From NCBI RefSeq assembly GCF_900106535.1, contig NZ_FNOH01000003.1, forward strand, positions 558,001 through 622,000: a stretch of DNA of 64,000 nucleotides, in the 5' to 3' direction. The DNA comes from Myxococcus xanthus. GTDB lineage: Bacteria > Myxococcota > Myxococcia > Myxococcales > Myxococcaceae. The stretch's first letter is position 1. Every line of letters starts with the position of its first letter. The position numbers were made by a program, and so were the translations under genes. The notes beneath the pieces are model-generated. The model had not been told where the DNA came from and made no database searches. It was given only the letters and a program-made list of their open reading frames with translations. Below are positions 16,015-26,822 of this stretch, one piece after another.

Positions 16015-18429
16015 ATGAAACCCATGACCGTGCAGATATCGCAAAGAACGCTGGAAGACCTGGGCTTCGCGGATGTGCTCCGCGCGTTGGCGCAACGCTG
16101 CCGGACGGAGCCCGGCAGGGAGCGGGTGCTCGCCCGGCCGTTCCTGGCCACCCCCGAGGCCGTGGCGGAGGCCCTCGCGCTCGTCGCCGAGACCCGCTCG
16201 TTGTCCCAGGAGCAGTTCTCCCTCCCCTTGGGTGGCGTGACGGACCTGCGTACGCCCATCGGCCATGCGGCCAAGGGCGGCATGCTGGAGCCCCGCCAGC
16301 TCATCGACTCGGCGCAGCTCCTGTTCGCCTTCGTCCGCACCCGCGAGGCACTGGACGAACGCCGGGCCCGCGTCCCCCGGCTGGTGGAGATTGCCCGCCG
16401 GATGCCATCGCTGGAGCCGCTGGCTCGCCGCATCGACCAGTGTTTCGAACCGGACGGTGAGATCTCCGACCGTGCCAGCCCGGAGCTGCGCGAAGCCCGG
16501 GACCGCGCACGTGGGCTCCATCGCCGCATCAAGTCGCGGCTCGAGGAGATGCTCCACGATGAGACCTTCCTCCCCAAGCTGCGGGAGAACTACTACACGA
16601 TCCGCAACGGGCGTTACGTGGTGCCGGTGGTGGCCAACTACCGCTCGGAAGTGGACGGCATCGTCCACAACGCCAGCCAGACGGGCCAGACGCTCTTCAT
16701 GGAGCCTCAGGCCATGGTGGGCCTGGGCAACGACCTCGCCATCGCCCAGTCGGAGGTGACCGAGGAGGAGCGCAAGGTGCTCCAGGCCCTGAGCGACCAG
16801 CTCGGCCGGGAGTCGGAGCGCATCCTGGAGGGCCTGGACGCCGTGGCGGAGCTGGACGAGGCCGAATCCGTGGCCATCCTCTCCGCGGACCTGGGCGCCA
16901 GCATGCCGGCCTTCGAGAACGTCACGGAAATGCAGCTGCGGCAGCTGCGCCACCCGCGCCTGGTGCTCAAGGGCGCCGAGGTGGTGGCCAACGACGTGAC
17001 GCTCACGGGCGATGCGAAGGCCCTGGTCGTCTCAGGCCCCAACGCGGGCGGCAAGACGGTGACGCTGACGGGCGTGGGCCTCTGCGCGCTGATGCTCCGC
17101 GCCGGCCTGCCGATTCCGGTGGCCGAAGGCTCTCGGATGCCGCTGTACCGCTCCGTCCACTCCACCGTGGGTGACGCGCAGGACCTGGAGCAGGGCCTGT
17201 CCACGTTCAGCGCGCACGTGGTGATGCTGCGAGACATCATCGGCGCCGTGGGCGAGGGCTCATTGGTCCTCATCGACGAAATCGCCGCGGACACCGACCC
17301 GCGCGAGGGCGCGGCAATCGCCATCGCCGTGCTGGAGGAGCTGATGTCCAAGGGCGTGGTGGTACTCGTCACCACGCACCTGGAGGAGCTGAAGGCGCTG
17401 GCGCACATGGACCCGCGCTTCCTCAACGCGCGCGTGGGCTTCGACTCGAAGCGCATGGCCCCCACCTACCGGCTCCAGATTGGCGCCGCGGGCCAGTCGT
17501 CGGCCATCGAGATGGCGGCGCGCGTGGGCCTGCCCCAGAACGTGTGCGAGCGCGCCCGGGAGCTGTCCGTCAGTGCCGGCGGTCCGCTCACCAAGGCGCT
17601 GGCGGCGGCCGAGGAGGAACGGCGCAAGCTCTACGAGGAGCTGGAACGCGCCCGCGTGGCGGCCCAGGAGGCCGAGGCGCTCCGGGCCGACCTGGAGAAG
17701 CAGAAGCAGTCCTTCGAGCGCGAGCGCCGCGCCCGGATGATGCAGTTCAACGACGACGTACACGCGGCGAGCGAGCACGCGGCGGCGGAAGTTCAGAAGC
17801 TGCTGACGAAGCTTCGAGCCGAGCAGAACGAGAAGGCCCTCGCCGAGGCCCGGCAGCAACTCCAGCAGCGCGCGGATGAGGCGCTGAAGCGCGCCCAGGC
17901 CGCCAAGGCGGAGCTGTTCCAGGTGGAAGCACCTGGCCCGGCCAACCTGAAGGTGGGCGCCTGGGTGCACCACTCGGGGCTGAACCGCGATGTGGAAATC
18001 CTGGAGCTGGCGGACAACCACGCGGTGGTGTCCGCGGGTGGCGCGCTGAAGATGCGCGTGCCCATCACGGAGCTGTCGGGCGCGCGCACGCGCAAGCCGC
18101 AGCAGGCGAAGTTCCCAGAGCGGCAGAAGCAGGATGCGGCGCTCAAGCGCGCGGCCTCCGCGGCCCCCTCCGAGGTGGAGGCCACCCATTTCCGCTGCGA
18201 CGTGCGCGGCATGCGCGCGGACGACGCGCTGGCGGAGCTGGAGTCGTTCCTGGACCGCGGCATGCGCAGCGGAGAAGACGCCGCGCTCGTCATCCATGGC
18301 CATGGCACGGGGGCGCTCAAGCAGGCCATCCGTGACTACCTGGCCGCGTCTCCGTACATCCGCATGTACCGGCCGGGTGAAGGCCACGAAGGCGGCGACG
18401 GGGTGACCGTGGTCGCCCTGCGCGCCTGA
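16015..18429 (+). CDS. mutS2: endonuclease MutS2
   Basis: 804 residues, the normal MutS2 size. A MutS-type clamp/core is followed by the ATPase with Walker A SGPNAGGKT (near 345), SLVLIDEIAADTDP Walker B and TTHLEELKALA. A long coiled coil (about 530-640), a KOW/SH3-like stretch and a C-terminal Smr domain (DVRGMRADDALAELESFLD, VIHGHGTGALKQAI) complete the architecture. It lacks the MutS mismatch-reading domain. Family members act against recombination or rescue collided ribosomes. The start is ATG 16015 or 16024; a TTG at 15994 is less likely. A strong hairpin follows the stop. Confidence 0.93.
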   Translation: MKPMTVQISQRTLEDLGFADVLRALAQRCRTEPGRERVLARPFLATPEAVAEALALVAETRSLSQEQFSLPLGGVTDLRTPIGHAAKGGMLEPRQLIDSAQLLFAFVRTREALDERRARVPRLVEIARRMPSLEPLARRIDQCFEPDGEISDRASPELREARDRARGLHRRIKSRLEEMLHDETFLPKLRENYYTIRNGRYVVPVVANYRSEVDGIVHNASQTGQTLFMEPQAMVGLGNDLAIAQSEVTEEERKVLQALSDQLGRESERILEGLDAVAELDEAESVAILSADLGASMPAFENVTEMQLRQLRHPRLVLKGAEVVANDVTLTGDAKALVVSGPNAGGKTVTLTGVGLCALMLRAGLPIPVAEGSRMPLYRSVHSTVGDAQDLEQGLSTFSAHVVMLRDIIGAVGEGSLVLIDEIAADTDPREGAAIAIAVLEELMSKGVVVLVTTHLEELKALAHMDPRFLNARVGFDSKRMAPTYRLQIGAAGQSSAIEMAARVGLPQNVCERARELSVSAGGPLTKALAAAEEERRKLYEELERARVAAQEAEALRADLEKQKQSFERERRARMMQFNDDVHAASEHAAAEVQKLLTKLRAEQNEKALAEARQQLQQRADEALKRAQAAKAELFQVEAPGPANLKVGAWVHHSGLNRDVEILELADNHAVVSAGGALKMRVPITELSGARTRKPQQAKFPERQKQDAALKRAASAAPSEVEATHFRCDVRGMRADDALAELESFLDRGMRSGEDAALVIHGHGTGALKQAIRDYLAASPYIRMYRPGEGHEGGDGVTVVALRA

Positions 18430-18459
18430 CCGCACCCGCGATACGGACTGAAGCATCCA

Positions 18460-18500
18460 GGGCCGGAGGTGGCTGGAAACGGCTGCCTCCGGCCCTTCGT
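18460..18500 (+). terminator. hairpin terminator after mutS2
   Basis: Perfect 10-bp inverted repeat GGGCCGGAGG / CCTCCGGCCC (18460-18469 and 18486-18495) with a 16-base loop, followed by TTCGT. It lies 30 bp after the mutS2 stop. The T-run is weak, as is usual in very GC-rich genomes. The rest of the 188-bp gap to 18618 shows nothing else. Confidence 0.6.
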
Positions 18501-18617
18501 CTGTCAGGCCAGCCCGCGCGACTGCCAGCGGAGCCGCGGTGTCCACGAGTTGGAGCTTGAAGCATTGGAGCTGCATCGGCGCCAGCGCATGTCAGGCGCG
18601 GCGACGGAACTGGTGGC

Positions 18618-19418
18618 CTAGCTTCGAGACACGTCGCGACCAAACACCTGGCGGATGCGCTCCAGATCCGCCGGTGTGACATGGAGCAGCGAGTGCTTGG
18701 GCGACACCACCGCGAGCACGTATCCGCCGAGCACCCAGGCACGGGCGCGATACTGGGCGAAGTTGCGGAAGAGGCAGCCGTAGCCTCCCGCGACATGCCC
18801 CTCGAAGGCGTCGACCTCCAAGACCTCGAACGGAGCGGTGAGCCCGCAGCGCAGGGCCTTGGAGAGCGCTTCCTTCATGGTCCAGATGACGTTCGCCGCC
18901 AGCTCGCCGCCGCCGGGCGCGTGACGGACCATGGCCAGTTCGCGCTGCGGCATCACGGATTCGAAGACGTCCGTCCGTTCAGGAGAGAGCTGCTCGACGT
19001 CGACGCCAACGATGTGCTCCGGCCCACACGCAACCGCTGCCGCCACCGAGCGCGCGTGGCTGAGAGAGACCACGGGCGAATCCCCTCCCGCGCCCTTGAC
19101 CACCGGATGTTCGAAGACGCCGGGCGCGATTTCGACCGCGTGCATCGGTACCTGGATGCCGAGCCCGCCGAGGGCGCGTTTGGCTGCGTAGCGCCCCAAG
19201 AAGAACCCGAGCCGCCGCGAGTCCGCGCGAAAGCCCTCCAGTCGAACCCGCTCATTCGGATGGAGCAGTGCCAGTTGCGCATCGTTGATGGCCGCAGCGG
19301 ACTCCTGATGGACACAGGCGAGCACCGCCGGCACCGGCACACCGTGGCGCACCATGCCGAGCGACACCGTCGCGGAGGACTCCAGTCCGAGCGGGTCGTG
19401 ATGGTCAGAGCCGGTCAT
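18618..19418 (-). CDS. 4'-phosphopantetheinyl transferase (Sfp type)
   Basis: 266 residues. It should move the phosphopantetheine arm of CoA onto carrier proteins. Family motifs present: FFLGRYAAKRAL, SLSHARSVAAAVA, VGVDVEQ (magnesium Asp) and WTMKEALSKAL (WxxKEA). Length and double-domain layout match Sfp-type enzymes that serve polyketide and peptide synthases rather than the shorter AcpS. No synthase gene is in the window, so it may act on carriers encoded elsewhere. It is divergent from the ATP-grasp gene across 158 bp. Confidence 0.88.
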   Translation of the reverse strand: MTGSDHHDPLGLESSATVSLGMVRHGVPVPAVLACVHQESAAAINDAQLALLHPNERVRLEGFRADSRRLGFFLGRYAAKRALGGLGIQVPMHAVEIAPGVFEHPVVKGAGGDSPVVSLSHARSVAAAVACGPEHIVGVDVEQLSPERTDVFESVMPQRELAMVRHAPGGGELAANVIWTMKEALSKALRCGLTAPFEVLEVDAFEGHVAGGYGCLFRNFAQYRARAWVLGGYVLAVVSPKHSLLHVTPADLERIRQVFGRDVSRS

Positions 19419-19576
19419 GGCGCTGGATTCTGTGTCAACCCGCCCAGGACCTCAATCACAGCCGAGCCCCTGGCGCAGGGTGAAATCACGGCAGTGTCGT
19501 CAGATACCCGGCTCACGCGGAAAGCCGTCAGTTGGCGCACACCGCGAACGTCCCGACGCCTTTCTCCGAGGCCACC

Positions 19577-20344
19577 ATGCATTGGGTCGTCCAGCACAAC
19601 CTGTTCAACGAGCCGGGCTTCCACACGCTGATGGGCGTGCTGCGGCGCGGCGAGATTCCGCACACCGTCGTGAAGGTCATCCCGTTCGATGGCGGTGTCG
19701 AGCCGACTGTCGACGTCGACGGGCCCGTCATCGTGATGGGCTCCCTCAGCCTGACACGTTACGCGAAGCGGAGAGGCTGGACGCCGGGCGCGTTCCTCAA
19801 CGACAACTTCGACTTCCGGATCTGGCGCGAGAAACTGGGCCACCACCTGCTCAACGCCGATGCCCAGGTCCACCGCTTCGGGGACGTTCCACCGAGGGAG
19901 GGCCCCTTCTTCATCCGCCCCTGCCTGGACGACAAGTCCTTCTCCGGCATGGTGACCACGTGGGACGACTTCAACGCGTGGCGGGCGAGCGCCCTCGCAT
20001 TGGGCGAAGGCGCCACGGTCGATGCCGACACCTGGGTGGCCGTCAGCCCGCTGAAACACATCCAGCGTGAGTACCGCATGGTCGTCGTCGACGGACGTGT
20101 CGTCACTGGCAGCCGGTACAAGCTCGGGGACCGCGTTGCGTCGTCTCCCGAGGTCGAGCCCGACGTGCGCGACTTCGCCCAGGCCATGGCCGACACCTGG
20201 ACGCCAGACCGGGCCTACGTCCTGGACGTCTTCATGCACGACGGCGGCCTGTACGTCGGGGAGCTCAACAATCTCAACGCGGCGGGATTCTACGCCTACG
20301 ACGTCGCGAAGATGGTGGACGCCATCGAAGCAATGCCCTGGTAG
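19577..20344 (+). CDS. ATP-grasp domain protein (DUF4343-like)
   Basis: 255 residues. The fold is suggested by FFIRPCLDDKSFSG (nucleotide lysine region), REYRMVVVDGRVVTGSRY and, near the C-terminus, VLDVFMHDGGLYVGELNNLNAAGFYAYD, which supplies the acidic/Asn metal ligands seen in ATP-grasp ligases. Such short single-domain ATP-grasp proteins occur widely and their substrates are unknown. The ATG at 19577 gives MHWVVQHNLF; an upstream TTG at 19532 is unlikely. It could be a peptide-modifying ligase, but there is no precursor peptide or partner nearby. Confidence 0.75.
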   Translation: MHWVVQHNLFNEPGFHTLMGVLRRGEIPHTVVKVIPFDGGVEPTVDVDGPVIVMGSLSLTRYAKRRGWTPGAFLNDNFDFRIWREKLGHHLLNADAQVHRFGDVPPREGPFFIRPCLDDKSFSGMVTTWDDFNAWRASALALGEGATVDADTWVAVSPLKHIQREYRMVVVDGRVVTGSRYKLGDRVASSPEVEPDVRDFAQAMADTWTPDRAYVLDVFMHDGGLYVGELNNLNAAGFYAYDVAKMVDAIEAMPW

Positions 20345-20378
20345 CTCGGTCCGGGCATCGCTCCGCGCGTGTCGCGGC

Positions 20379-20846
20379 TCAGGACACGCGCTGGTGCTCC
20401 GCGAGCACGTCGTCCAGAGCCTGGGCCTGCAGCTTCACGTCGGGATCCGAGTCCGACAGGGCCTTCGCGGTGTGAACGCGAGCACGCGCGGCGTCCGACT
20501 TCGCCAGGGCCATGGCCATGAAGAGGTGCGCCCGCGTGTCCTCGGGGTGAGCCTCCAACACAGGCGTGAGGACCTGTACCGCCCGTACGTCCTCTTCCCG
20601 CTCCAGCAGTGCCATGGCCAGGTCGTGCGCCGGGCCCGGCTCCGACGGTGCCCGAGCATGGGCGTGCTCCAGCAGTTCCACGGAGCGTACGCGCTCACCC
20701 GCCAGATCCAACACGCGAGACAATCCGTGCATCACCGCCACGTCTCCGGGGGACTTGCGCAGCGCCTCTTCCAGCAGACGGCGGGCTTCGCCCACATCCC
20801 CTGCGTCCAACCGGGCCATTCCGTCGCGATAAAGGTCCGTTCCCAC
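20379..20846 (-). CDS. TPR-repeat protein
   Basis: 155 residues of tetratricopeptide-like helix pairs (ARRLLEEALRKSPGDVAVMHG, AVQVLTPVLEAHPEDTRAHLF), cytoplasmic, without signal or membrane segment. The start is GTG at 20846, chosen because AGGAG lies 6 bp upstream; a TTG at 20915 would add an unlike segment. The gene is convergent with the ATP-grasp gene (34-bp gap) and divergent from the phospholipase-like gene. The partner is unknown. Confidence 0.75.
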   Translation of the reverse strand: MGTDLYRDGMARLDAGDVGEARRLLEEALRKSPGDVAVMHGLSRVLDLAGERVRSVELLEHAHARAPSEPGPAHDLAMALLEREEDVRAVQVLTPVLEAHPEDTRAHLFMAMALAKSDAARARVHTAKALSDSDPDVKLQAQALDDVLAEHQRVS

Positions 20847-20947
20847 TGAGCTCTCCTGGCACCACGCGGTGCGTCGGTCATTTCCACGCAACTTCAAGTC
20901 TACAAACTGCGACAAACTGAGAGGAAGCTTTCCCCCCGGACTTCATC

Positions 20948-21541
20948 ATGCTCGTTCGCAACGCCCCCGTCTCGGCCCGCCGCCCGGCGAACTCCCCCTC
21001 GGAGTCGCCCGCCGCGGAGAAGCCCAACGCCGCCGCGGCTCCCGCGGCCATCCACCAGAAGGACTCGTTCAGCAACACGACGACGGCGCTCCAGCGCACG
21101 GCGAAGGTGGGTGCGGCGCCCGCGGGCGACCACGGCAAGCTGATGATGGAGTACCTGACCGGCGCCCGCCCTCCTCCGGCGGACTTCGAGAAGGTCATCG
21201 GCTACAAGCCCTACGCCATCCAGACGCCGCACGGTCAGCGGATGCAGGACCCGCTGGGCTACGCCTCCGTCCCGCTGAAGATCGGCCCGGACAAGGAGTT
21301 CGACCCCGCGGCCAAGACGCACGACTACGGCTACGACCTGCTGCGCTACTTCGACAAGAAGGGCACGCCGCTCGGCCCGGATGCACGCAAGGCCGCCGAC
21401 GCCCTCTTCCGCAAGGACATGTTCGACTACGCGAACGACCAGAAGGGCGCGCTGAACCGCTTCAAGTACCGCTCCTGGGCGCAGATCTACGCCACCGCGG
21501 TGGAGCTGAACTCGAAGCGGCAGGGCAACGGCCCTCCGTGA
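20948..21541 (+). CDS. hypothetical protein with phospholipase-A2-like HD-x-GY motif
   Basis: 197 residues. The first 65 are low complexity (Ala/Pro/Ser), without a signal peptide. The remainder contains GPDKEFDPAAKTHDYGYDLL: an Asp-rich lead-in followed by HDYGY, which resembles the catalytic HDxGY helix of bacterial and fungal phospholipase A2 proteins, with DARKAADALFRKDM after it as in the second helix. There are no cysteines at all, so the disulfides typical of secreted enzymes are absent. The function is therefore tentative: lipid hydrolase, effector or an unrelated helical protein. A strong hairpin follows. Confidence 0.5.
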   Translation: MLVRNAPVSARRPANSPSESPAAEKPNAAAAPAAIHQKDSFSNTTTALQRTAKVGAAPAGDHGKLMMEYLTGARPPPADFEKVIGYKPYAIQTPHGQRMQDPLGYASVPLKIGPDKEFDPAAKTHDYGYDLLRYFDKKGTPLGPDARKAADALFRKDMFDYANDQKGALNRFKYRSWAQIYATAVELNSKRQGNGPP

Positions 21542-21565
21542 ACCCCGTGTAGGTTGCCGGGGCGT

Positions 21566-21593
21566 GCGGCGCGGAGTCGCTTCTCCGCGCCGC
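21566..21593. terminator. bidirectional hairpin terminator between convergent genes
   Basis: Perfect 11-bp inverted repeat GCGGCGCGGAG / CTCCGCGCCGC around a 6-base loop, 25 bp after the phospholipase-like gene and 10 bp after the convergent sigma54 regulator gene. It can fold on both strands. No T-run is present. Confidence 0.6.
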
Positions 21594-21602
21594 TCGATGC
21601 GC

Positions 21603-22955
<1,353 letters not shown>

Positions 22956-22958
22956 GGC

Positions 22959-24281
22959 TCAGGCTCCTCTCGCGGGAACGGTGAGACGGAACTCCGCGCC
23001 GCCGCCCGCATGGCTCCGCGCGCTCACCGTGCCGCCGTGCAGTTCGACGATGCGGCGGGTGATGGCCAGCCCCAGGCCCACGCCGCGCATGCGGCCCGTG
23101 ATGAAGGGCTCGAAGATGCGCTCCTCCTCCCCCGCGGCGATACCGGGCCCGTGGTCCTTGACCGTGAACACCAGGGACGAGTCCTGCCGCTCCACGGTCG
23201 CCTCCACGCGCTGGCCTTCGGGGCTGGCCTGGACGGCATTGCGCAGCACGTTTTCCAGCGCCTGCTGCAACCGGCCCGCGTCCAGAGGCCAGGGCGTGCG
23301 GTCCGGCAGATAGCGAGCCTCCACACGCGCCGCGCCCGTGCTCTCCACCGCCGCGCGGAGCACGTCGTTGGGGTCCGCCTCCACGCGGCGAAGCTCACCG
23401 CTGGCCACGAAGCCCAGCAGGTCATTCATCAACTGCTCCAGCCGGACGGCCTCCGACACCACCCGGTCCGCCTTGGGCGCCAGGACGGCGTCACGCTCCA
23501 CGCGCTCGGCGAGCAGTTGCGCATGCCCCTTGAGCGAGGCCAGGGGATTGCGAAGCTCATGCGCCAGCACCGCGGACATGGTGCCCAGGGCCGCAAGCCG
23601 CCGGCCGCGCTCCAGTTCCTCCGACAGCGCCTCCCGCTGCGCCAACGAGCGCGAGAAGGCGAAGGCCAACACCAGGATGCCCACGCACGAGGCCACCGCC
23701 ACGCCCAGCAGACGCTGCGAGCGCGACTCCAACGCCAGGGCGGTGAGCGGCTCGAACTCGTAGACAATGCGCAGGTGCTTGCGCGGCTCCAGGGAATCGC
23801 CCTGCGCCGACATGGCGCGGACCTCCTCCTGTGTCAGGGGACCGAAGGCGGGACGGGGCCGGCGGAGGCGGCTGACCAGGCGCGCGCGCGCGCCTTCGAC
23901 CACCAGCGGCGATCCCTCATGCAAGAGAAGCCGCCCCAGCTTCACCTCCCCGGCTGACGCCAGCACCTGGTCGTCATCCACGACGGCCACGTAGCGCAGG
24001 CCGCCCTCCCGGTGGGCTGCCAGGAAGGCGTTCAGCGCGGACGGGTCCGGGAGCCCCTCCGTGTCGCGGAAGGCCTCGAAGCCGGCGACCATGATGACGT
24101 TGGCCATGCCCCGGGTGACCAGGGCGGACGACTCCAGCGCGGTGTTCCGGATGAACAGCGCCGCGGATATCAGCACCGCGCACATGAGCACCGCCGCCAC
24201 CCAGGGCGCTCGAGGCCCAAGCGGCCGCCACCAGGGAGCGCCGCTCACCGCCGACCTCCGCCGTGGGGACTCCAACTCCAT
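22959..24281 (-). CDS. membrane sensor histidine kinase
   Basis: 440 residues. Two membrane segments (about 30-50 and 210-232) bracket a roughly 160-residue periplasmic sensor of no recognised family. The kinase core has the H-box [15 protein letters not shown]-box [12 protein letters not shown]1 DHGPGIA, an F-box FEPF and G2 GVGLGLAI, all intact. The ATG at 24281 has GGAGGT 5 bp upstream. It forms a two-gene unit with the NtrC-type regulator and is divergent from the efflux operon, so envelope damage or a toxic compound is a reasonable guess for the signal. Confidence 0.9.
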   Translation of the reverse strand: MELESPRRRSAVSGAPWWRPLGPRAPWVAAVLMCAVLISAALFIRNTALESSALVTRGMANVIMVAGFEAFRDTEGLPDPSALNAFLAAHREGGLRYVAVVDDDQVLASAGEVKLGRLLLHEGSPLVVEGARARLVSRLRRPRPAFGPLTQEEVRAMSAQGDSLEPRKHLRIVYEFEPLTALALESRSQRLLGVAVASCVGILVLAFAFSRSLAQREALSEELERGRRLAALGTMSAVLAHELRNPLASLKGHAQLLAERVERDAVLAPKADRVVSEAVRLEQLMNDLLGFVASGELRRVEADPNDVLRAAVESTGAARVEARYLPDRTPWPLDAGRLQQALENVLRNAVQASPEGQRVEATVERQDSSLVFTVKDHGPGIAAGEEERIFEPFITGRMRGVGLGLAITRRIVELHGGTVSARSHAGGGAEFRLTVPARGA

Positions 24282-24315
24282 CGCACACCTCCACAGGCTG
24301 CGAACTCTGCATGCG

Positions 24316-24334
24316 GAGTGCGGAATCCGCACTC
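24316..24334. promoter_or_regulatory. palindromic candidate operator near the kinase start
   Basis: GAGTGCGGAATCCGCACTC: 9-bp perfect arms around a central A, 35 bp upstream of the kinase ATG. Its core TGCGGAATCCGCA recurs exactly at 24587-24599 beside the efflux promoter. The shared core suggests binding of the NtrC-type regulator and autoregulation (inference). The 412-bp spacer 24282-24693 contains no gene that I can support. Confidence 0.6.
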
Positions 24335-24586
24335 TCTTCTGTCGGTGCCGCGCGCCTCGGGAGCCGTCGGTCGTCCGAGCATGAGAGGGTGCATGGGGCG
24401 TTCTCCTGGGGGTGGAGGGCGGCCATGTGGCCGCTGGCAGGGCGAAGGAGCAGGCGCGAAACCTCGGCGCGCCCACAGGTCGCCCTGCCCAGTGCAATCA
24501 CGGGGCCCAGGCCCGCTGTTCAGGCTCGAAGCGCGCGGGCCCTGGGGAGGCCCCGAGGCGTGCATGCGAAGATGGCCGGCATCGCA

Positions 24587-24620
24587 TGCGGAATCCGCAC
24601 TCGCACTGCGGTTCCCGCAG
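24587..24620 (+). promoter_or_regulatory. paired candidate enhancer sites for the efflux operon
   Basis: TGCGGAATCCGCA (24587-24599) and CTGCGGTTCCCGCAG (24606-24620) are two inverted repeats with closely similar half-sites, about 19 bp centre to centre, so nearly on the same helix face. They lie about 70-100 bp upstream of the predicted start point, the usual place for sigma54 activator binding sites. Confidence 0.6.
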
Positions 24621-24662
24621 GCCCGGCGCCACTTTCCCTCCACATTTCCACGGGTTGGGCCG

Positions 24663-24678
24663 TGGCAAGGCAAATGCA
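24663..24678 (+). promoter_or_regulatory. sigma54 (-24/-12) promoter of the efflux operon
   Basis: TGGCAAGGCAAATGCA has the invariant GG and GC exactly 10 bases apart and agrees with the TGGCAC-N5-TTGCA consensus at most other positions. Transcription should begin about 12 bp beyond the GC, near 24689. It sits directly upstream of the tolC-like gene and downstream of the paired palindromes. Confidence 0.7.
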
Positions 24679-24693
24679 GTGGCCCGGCTTGCG

Positions 24694-26034
24694 ATGAAAA
24701 ACGCACAGACACCGTGGTGGAAGCGGCAACCCTACCGGATGACGGCCCTGGCCCTGGGCTTCCTCGGGCTGGTGACGGCGCCCGGCGTGGGTCTGGCCCA
24801 GGCAACGACGACGATGACGACGGTCTCCCTGGAGGAAGCCATCGCCCGGGCGCTGAAGACGAGCCCCCAGGTGGCGCAAGCCGCCGGCACCGTCACCACG
24901 ACGGGGGCCGCCGAGCGCAGCGCGTTTGGAGCCTACCTCCCCAACCTGTCCGCGAGCGCGAACACCTCGCTGGCCAGCAGCCAGCGCCTGGACCCCACCA
25001 CGGGGGCGGTGTTCAACGCCCCCAGCGACACGTACAGCGCCGGCTTGTCGGCCTCGTGGAACGTCTTCACCGGTGGCCAGCGCGGCGCCACCAGCAAGCA
25101 GGCCCAGGCGCGCTCTAGCGCCGCGCGGGCCGGACTGATCGCGCAGCGCGCGTCCGCGGTGCTCGACGTGGAGCGTTCCTATTACGAAGTCCTCCGCGCC
25201 GGGGGCCTGGAAGAGGTCGCCGTGTCCCGCATCGAGCGCGCGAAGCAGAACGCGGAGGCCGCGGATCGGCGACTGGCGGTGGGCTCGGCGACGCGCTCCG
25301 ACGTGCTGCGGGCGAAGTACGACCTCACCGCCGCGCAGGAGGCCCTGCTCTCCGCGCAGACCCAGCACGCCGCCGCGGCCCTCTCGCTGGGCCGGCTCAT
25401 CGGCGAGGACGGACCGGTGGACGCACAGCCGTTGGAGCTCCAGGACGTGTCCACCTTCGCGCTCACCGACGAGGCGCTGACGGACGAAATCACCGCCCAG
25501 GCGCCGTCCATCCAGGCCGCGGAGGCGGACCTTCGGGCGGCCGAAGCCAGCGTGAAGGTGGCCAGGTCGTCCTACCTGCCCACGGTGCGTCTGTCCGGCG
25601 GTTATGACTGGTTCAATGACGAGCCCGCGCTCAACGGAGGCCGCACGAGCTGGTCGGTCCGGATGGGCCTGTCCTACCCCATCTTCGACGGCTTCGTTCG
25701 CGAGGAGCGCGTGGTGAGTGCGCGGACGCAGGCGTCGGTGGCCCAGGCCACGCTGTCGGATACCCGGCGCGCGCTGCGCTCGAGCGTGGGAACGTCCCTG
25801 AACCAGCTCAAGCTGGCGTCGAACCGCATCGCCCTGGCCACGGAGTCCGTCGCGGTGGCCCAGGAGGACCTGAAAGTGCAGCAGGAGCGCTACAAGCTGG
25901 GAGCCACGACCATCATCGAGCTGCTGACGTCCCAGGAGAACCTGGTGACGGCGGAGATCAACCTGGTGGCCTCCCGCTTCGACTACCGGATTGCGCGCGC
26001 GGAGCTGGAAGCGCTCGCGGGGAGGCCGCTGTGA
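24694..26034 (+). CDS. TolC family outer membrane efflux protein
   Basis: 446 residues. A signal peptide ([18 protein letters not shown]) is followed by two repeats of long helices and outer-membrane strands typical of Tol[18 protein letters not shown], the strand [17 protein letters not shown] and its partner [19 protein letters not shown]. It forms the outer channel of a tripartite exporter. The ATG at 24694 would leave a leader of only about 5 bases from the predicted sigma54 start; ATG 24739 is a credible alternative that still keeps the signal peptide. The 3' end overlaps the ATPase gene by 4 bp (GTGA). Confidence 0.9.
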   Translation: MKNAQTPWWKRQPYRMTALALGFLGLVTAPGVGLAQATTTMTTVSLEEAIARALKTSPQVAQAAGTVTTTGAAERSAFGAYLPNLSASANTSLASSQRLDPTTGAVFNAPSDTYSAGLSASWNVFTGGQRGATSKQAQARSSAARAGLIAQRASAVLDVERSYYEVLRAGGLEEVAVSRIERAKQNAEAADRRLAVGSATRSDVLRAKYDLTAAQEALLSAQTQHAAAALSLGRLIGEDGPVDAQPLELQDVSTFALTDEALTDEITAQAPSIQAAEADLRAAEASVKVARSSYLPTVRLSGGYDWFNDEPALNGGRTSWSVRMGLSYPIFDGFVREERVVSARTQASVAQATLSDTRRALRSSVGTSLNQLKLASNRIALATESVAVAQEDLKVQQERYKLGATTIIELLTSQENLVTAEINLVASRFDYRIARAELEALAGRPL

Positions 26035-26777
26035 GCACGTCCACCCATCCCCAGCAGCAGGCGGGCACGGGCCCCGCGCGGGACATCTCCGACGTGGTCA
26101 TCCGCGTGGAGGGCCTGCGCAAGGACTACACGATGGGCTCCGAGGTGGTGCGCGCGCTGCGCGGCGTGGACCTCACCATCCGCCGCAACGAATACGTGGC
26201 CGTCATGGGCCCGTCCGGCTCCGGCAAGTCTACCTTCATGAACCTCATCGGCTGCCTGGACGTCCCCAGTGAAGGCCAGTACTGGCTCAATGGCCAGCCG
26301 GTGGCGGGCATGTCGGAGAACGCGCTGGCCCGCATCCGCAACCGGGAACTGGGCTTCGTGTTCCAGAGCTTCAACCTGCTGCCCCGCGCCTCCGCGCTGG
26401 ACAACGTCGCCCTGCCCCTCATCTACGCGCGCATCCCCAAGAAGGAGCGGCGCGAGCGCGCGGCGGCGATGCTGGACAAGGTGGGCCTGGGCGCGCGGAT
26501 GGACCACCGGCCCAATGAGCTGTCCGGCGGTCAGCGCCAGCGCGTGGCCATTGCCCGCGCGCTCGTGACGCAGCCCGCCCTGCTGCTGGCGGACGAGCCC
26601 ACGGGCGCGTTGGACAGCCGCACGGGTGAGGAGATCATGGCCCTCTTCGGCGAGCTGCATGGCCAGGGCCAGACGCTGATGCTCGTCACCCACGAATCGG
26701 ACATCGCGGCGCATGCGCAGCGGGTGCTGTTCCTGAAGGACGGCGTCATCGAGCGGGACGAGCGGAATCGGGACTGA
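26031..26777 (+). CDS. ABC transporter ATP-binding protein (MacB/LolD type)
   Basis: 248 residues. Complete ABC ATPase: Walker [12 protein letters not shown]-loop FVFQSFNLL, signature [15 protein letters not shown], Walker [13 protein letters not shown] and H-loop VTHE. The subfamily is that of MacB and LolD, where the ATPase powers a mechanotransmission permease rather than moving substrate itself. GTG start inside the TolC stop codon. It should pair with the permease at 28298-29503 and the adaptor between them. Confidence 0.93.
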   Translation: MSTSTHPQQQAGTGPARDISDVVIRVEGLRKDYTMGSEVVRALRGVDLTIRRNEYVAVMGPSGSGKSTFMNLIGCLDVPSEGQYWLNGQPVAGMSENALARIRNRELGFVFQSFNLLPRASALDNVALPLIYARIPKKERRERAAAMLDKVGLGARMDHRPNELSGGQRQRVAIARALVTQPALLLADEPTGALDSRTGEEIMALFGELHGQGQTLMLVTHESDIAAHAQRVLFLKDGVIERDERNRD

Positions 26778-26822
26778 ATATTCGCCACGCTCGCTGCGTG
26801 GGCCAGGGAACGGGAGGTCGTC

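Noticed and set aside
19577-20344. ATP-grasp gene plus Sfp-type transferase as a peptide natural-product cluster
   Set aside because: They are divergent, and there is no precursor peptide, synthetase or transporter beside them, so a cluster is not supported.
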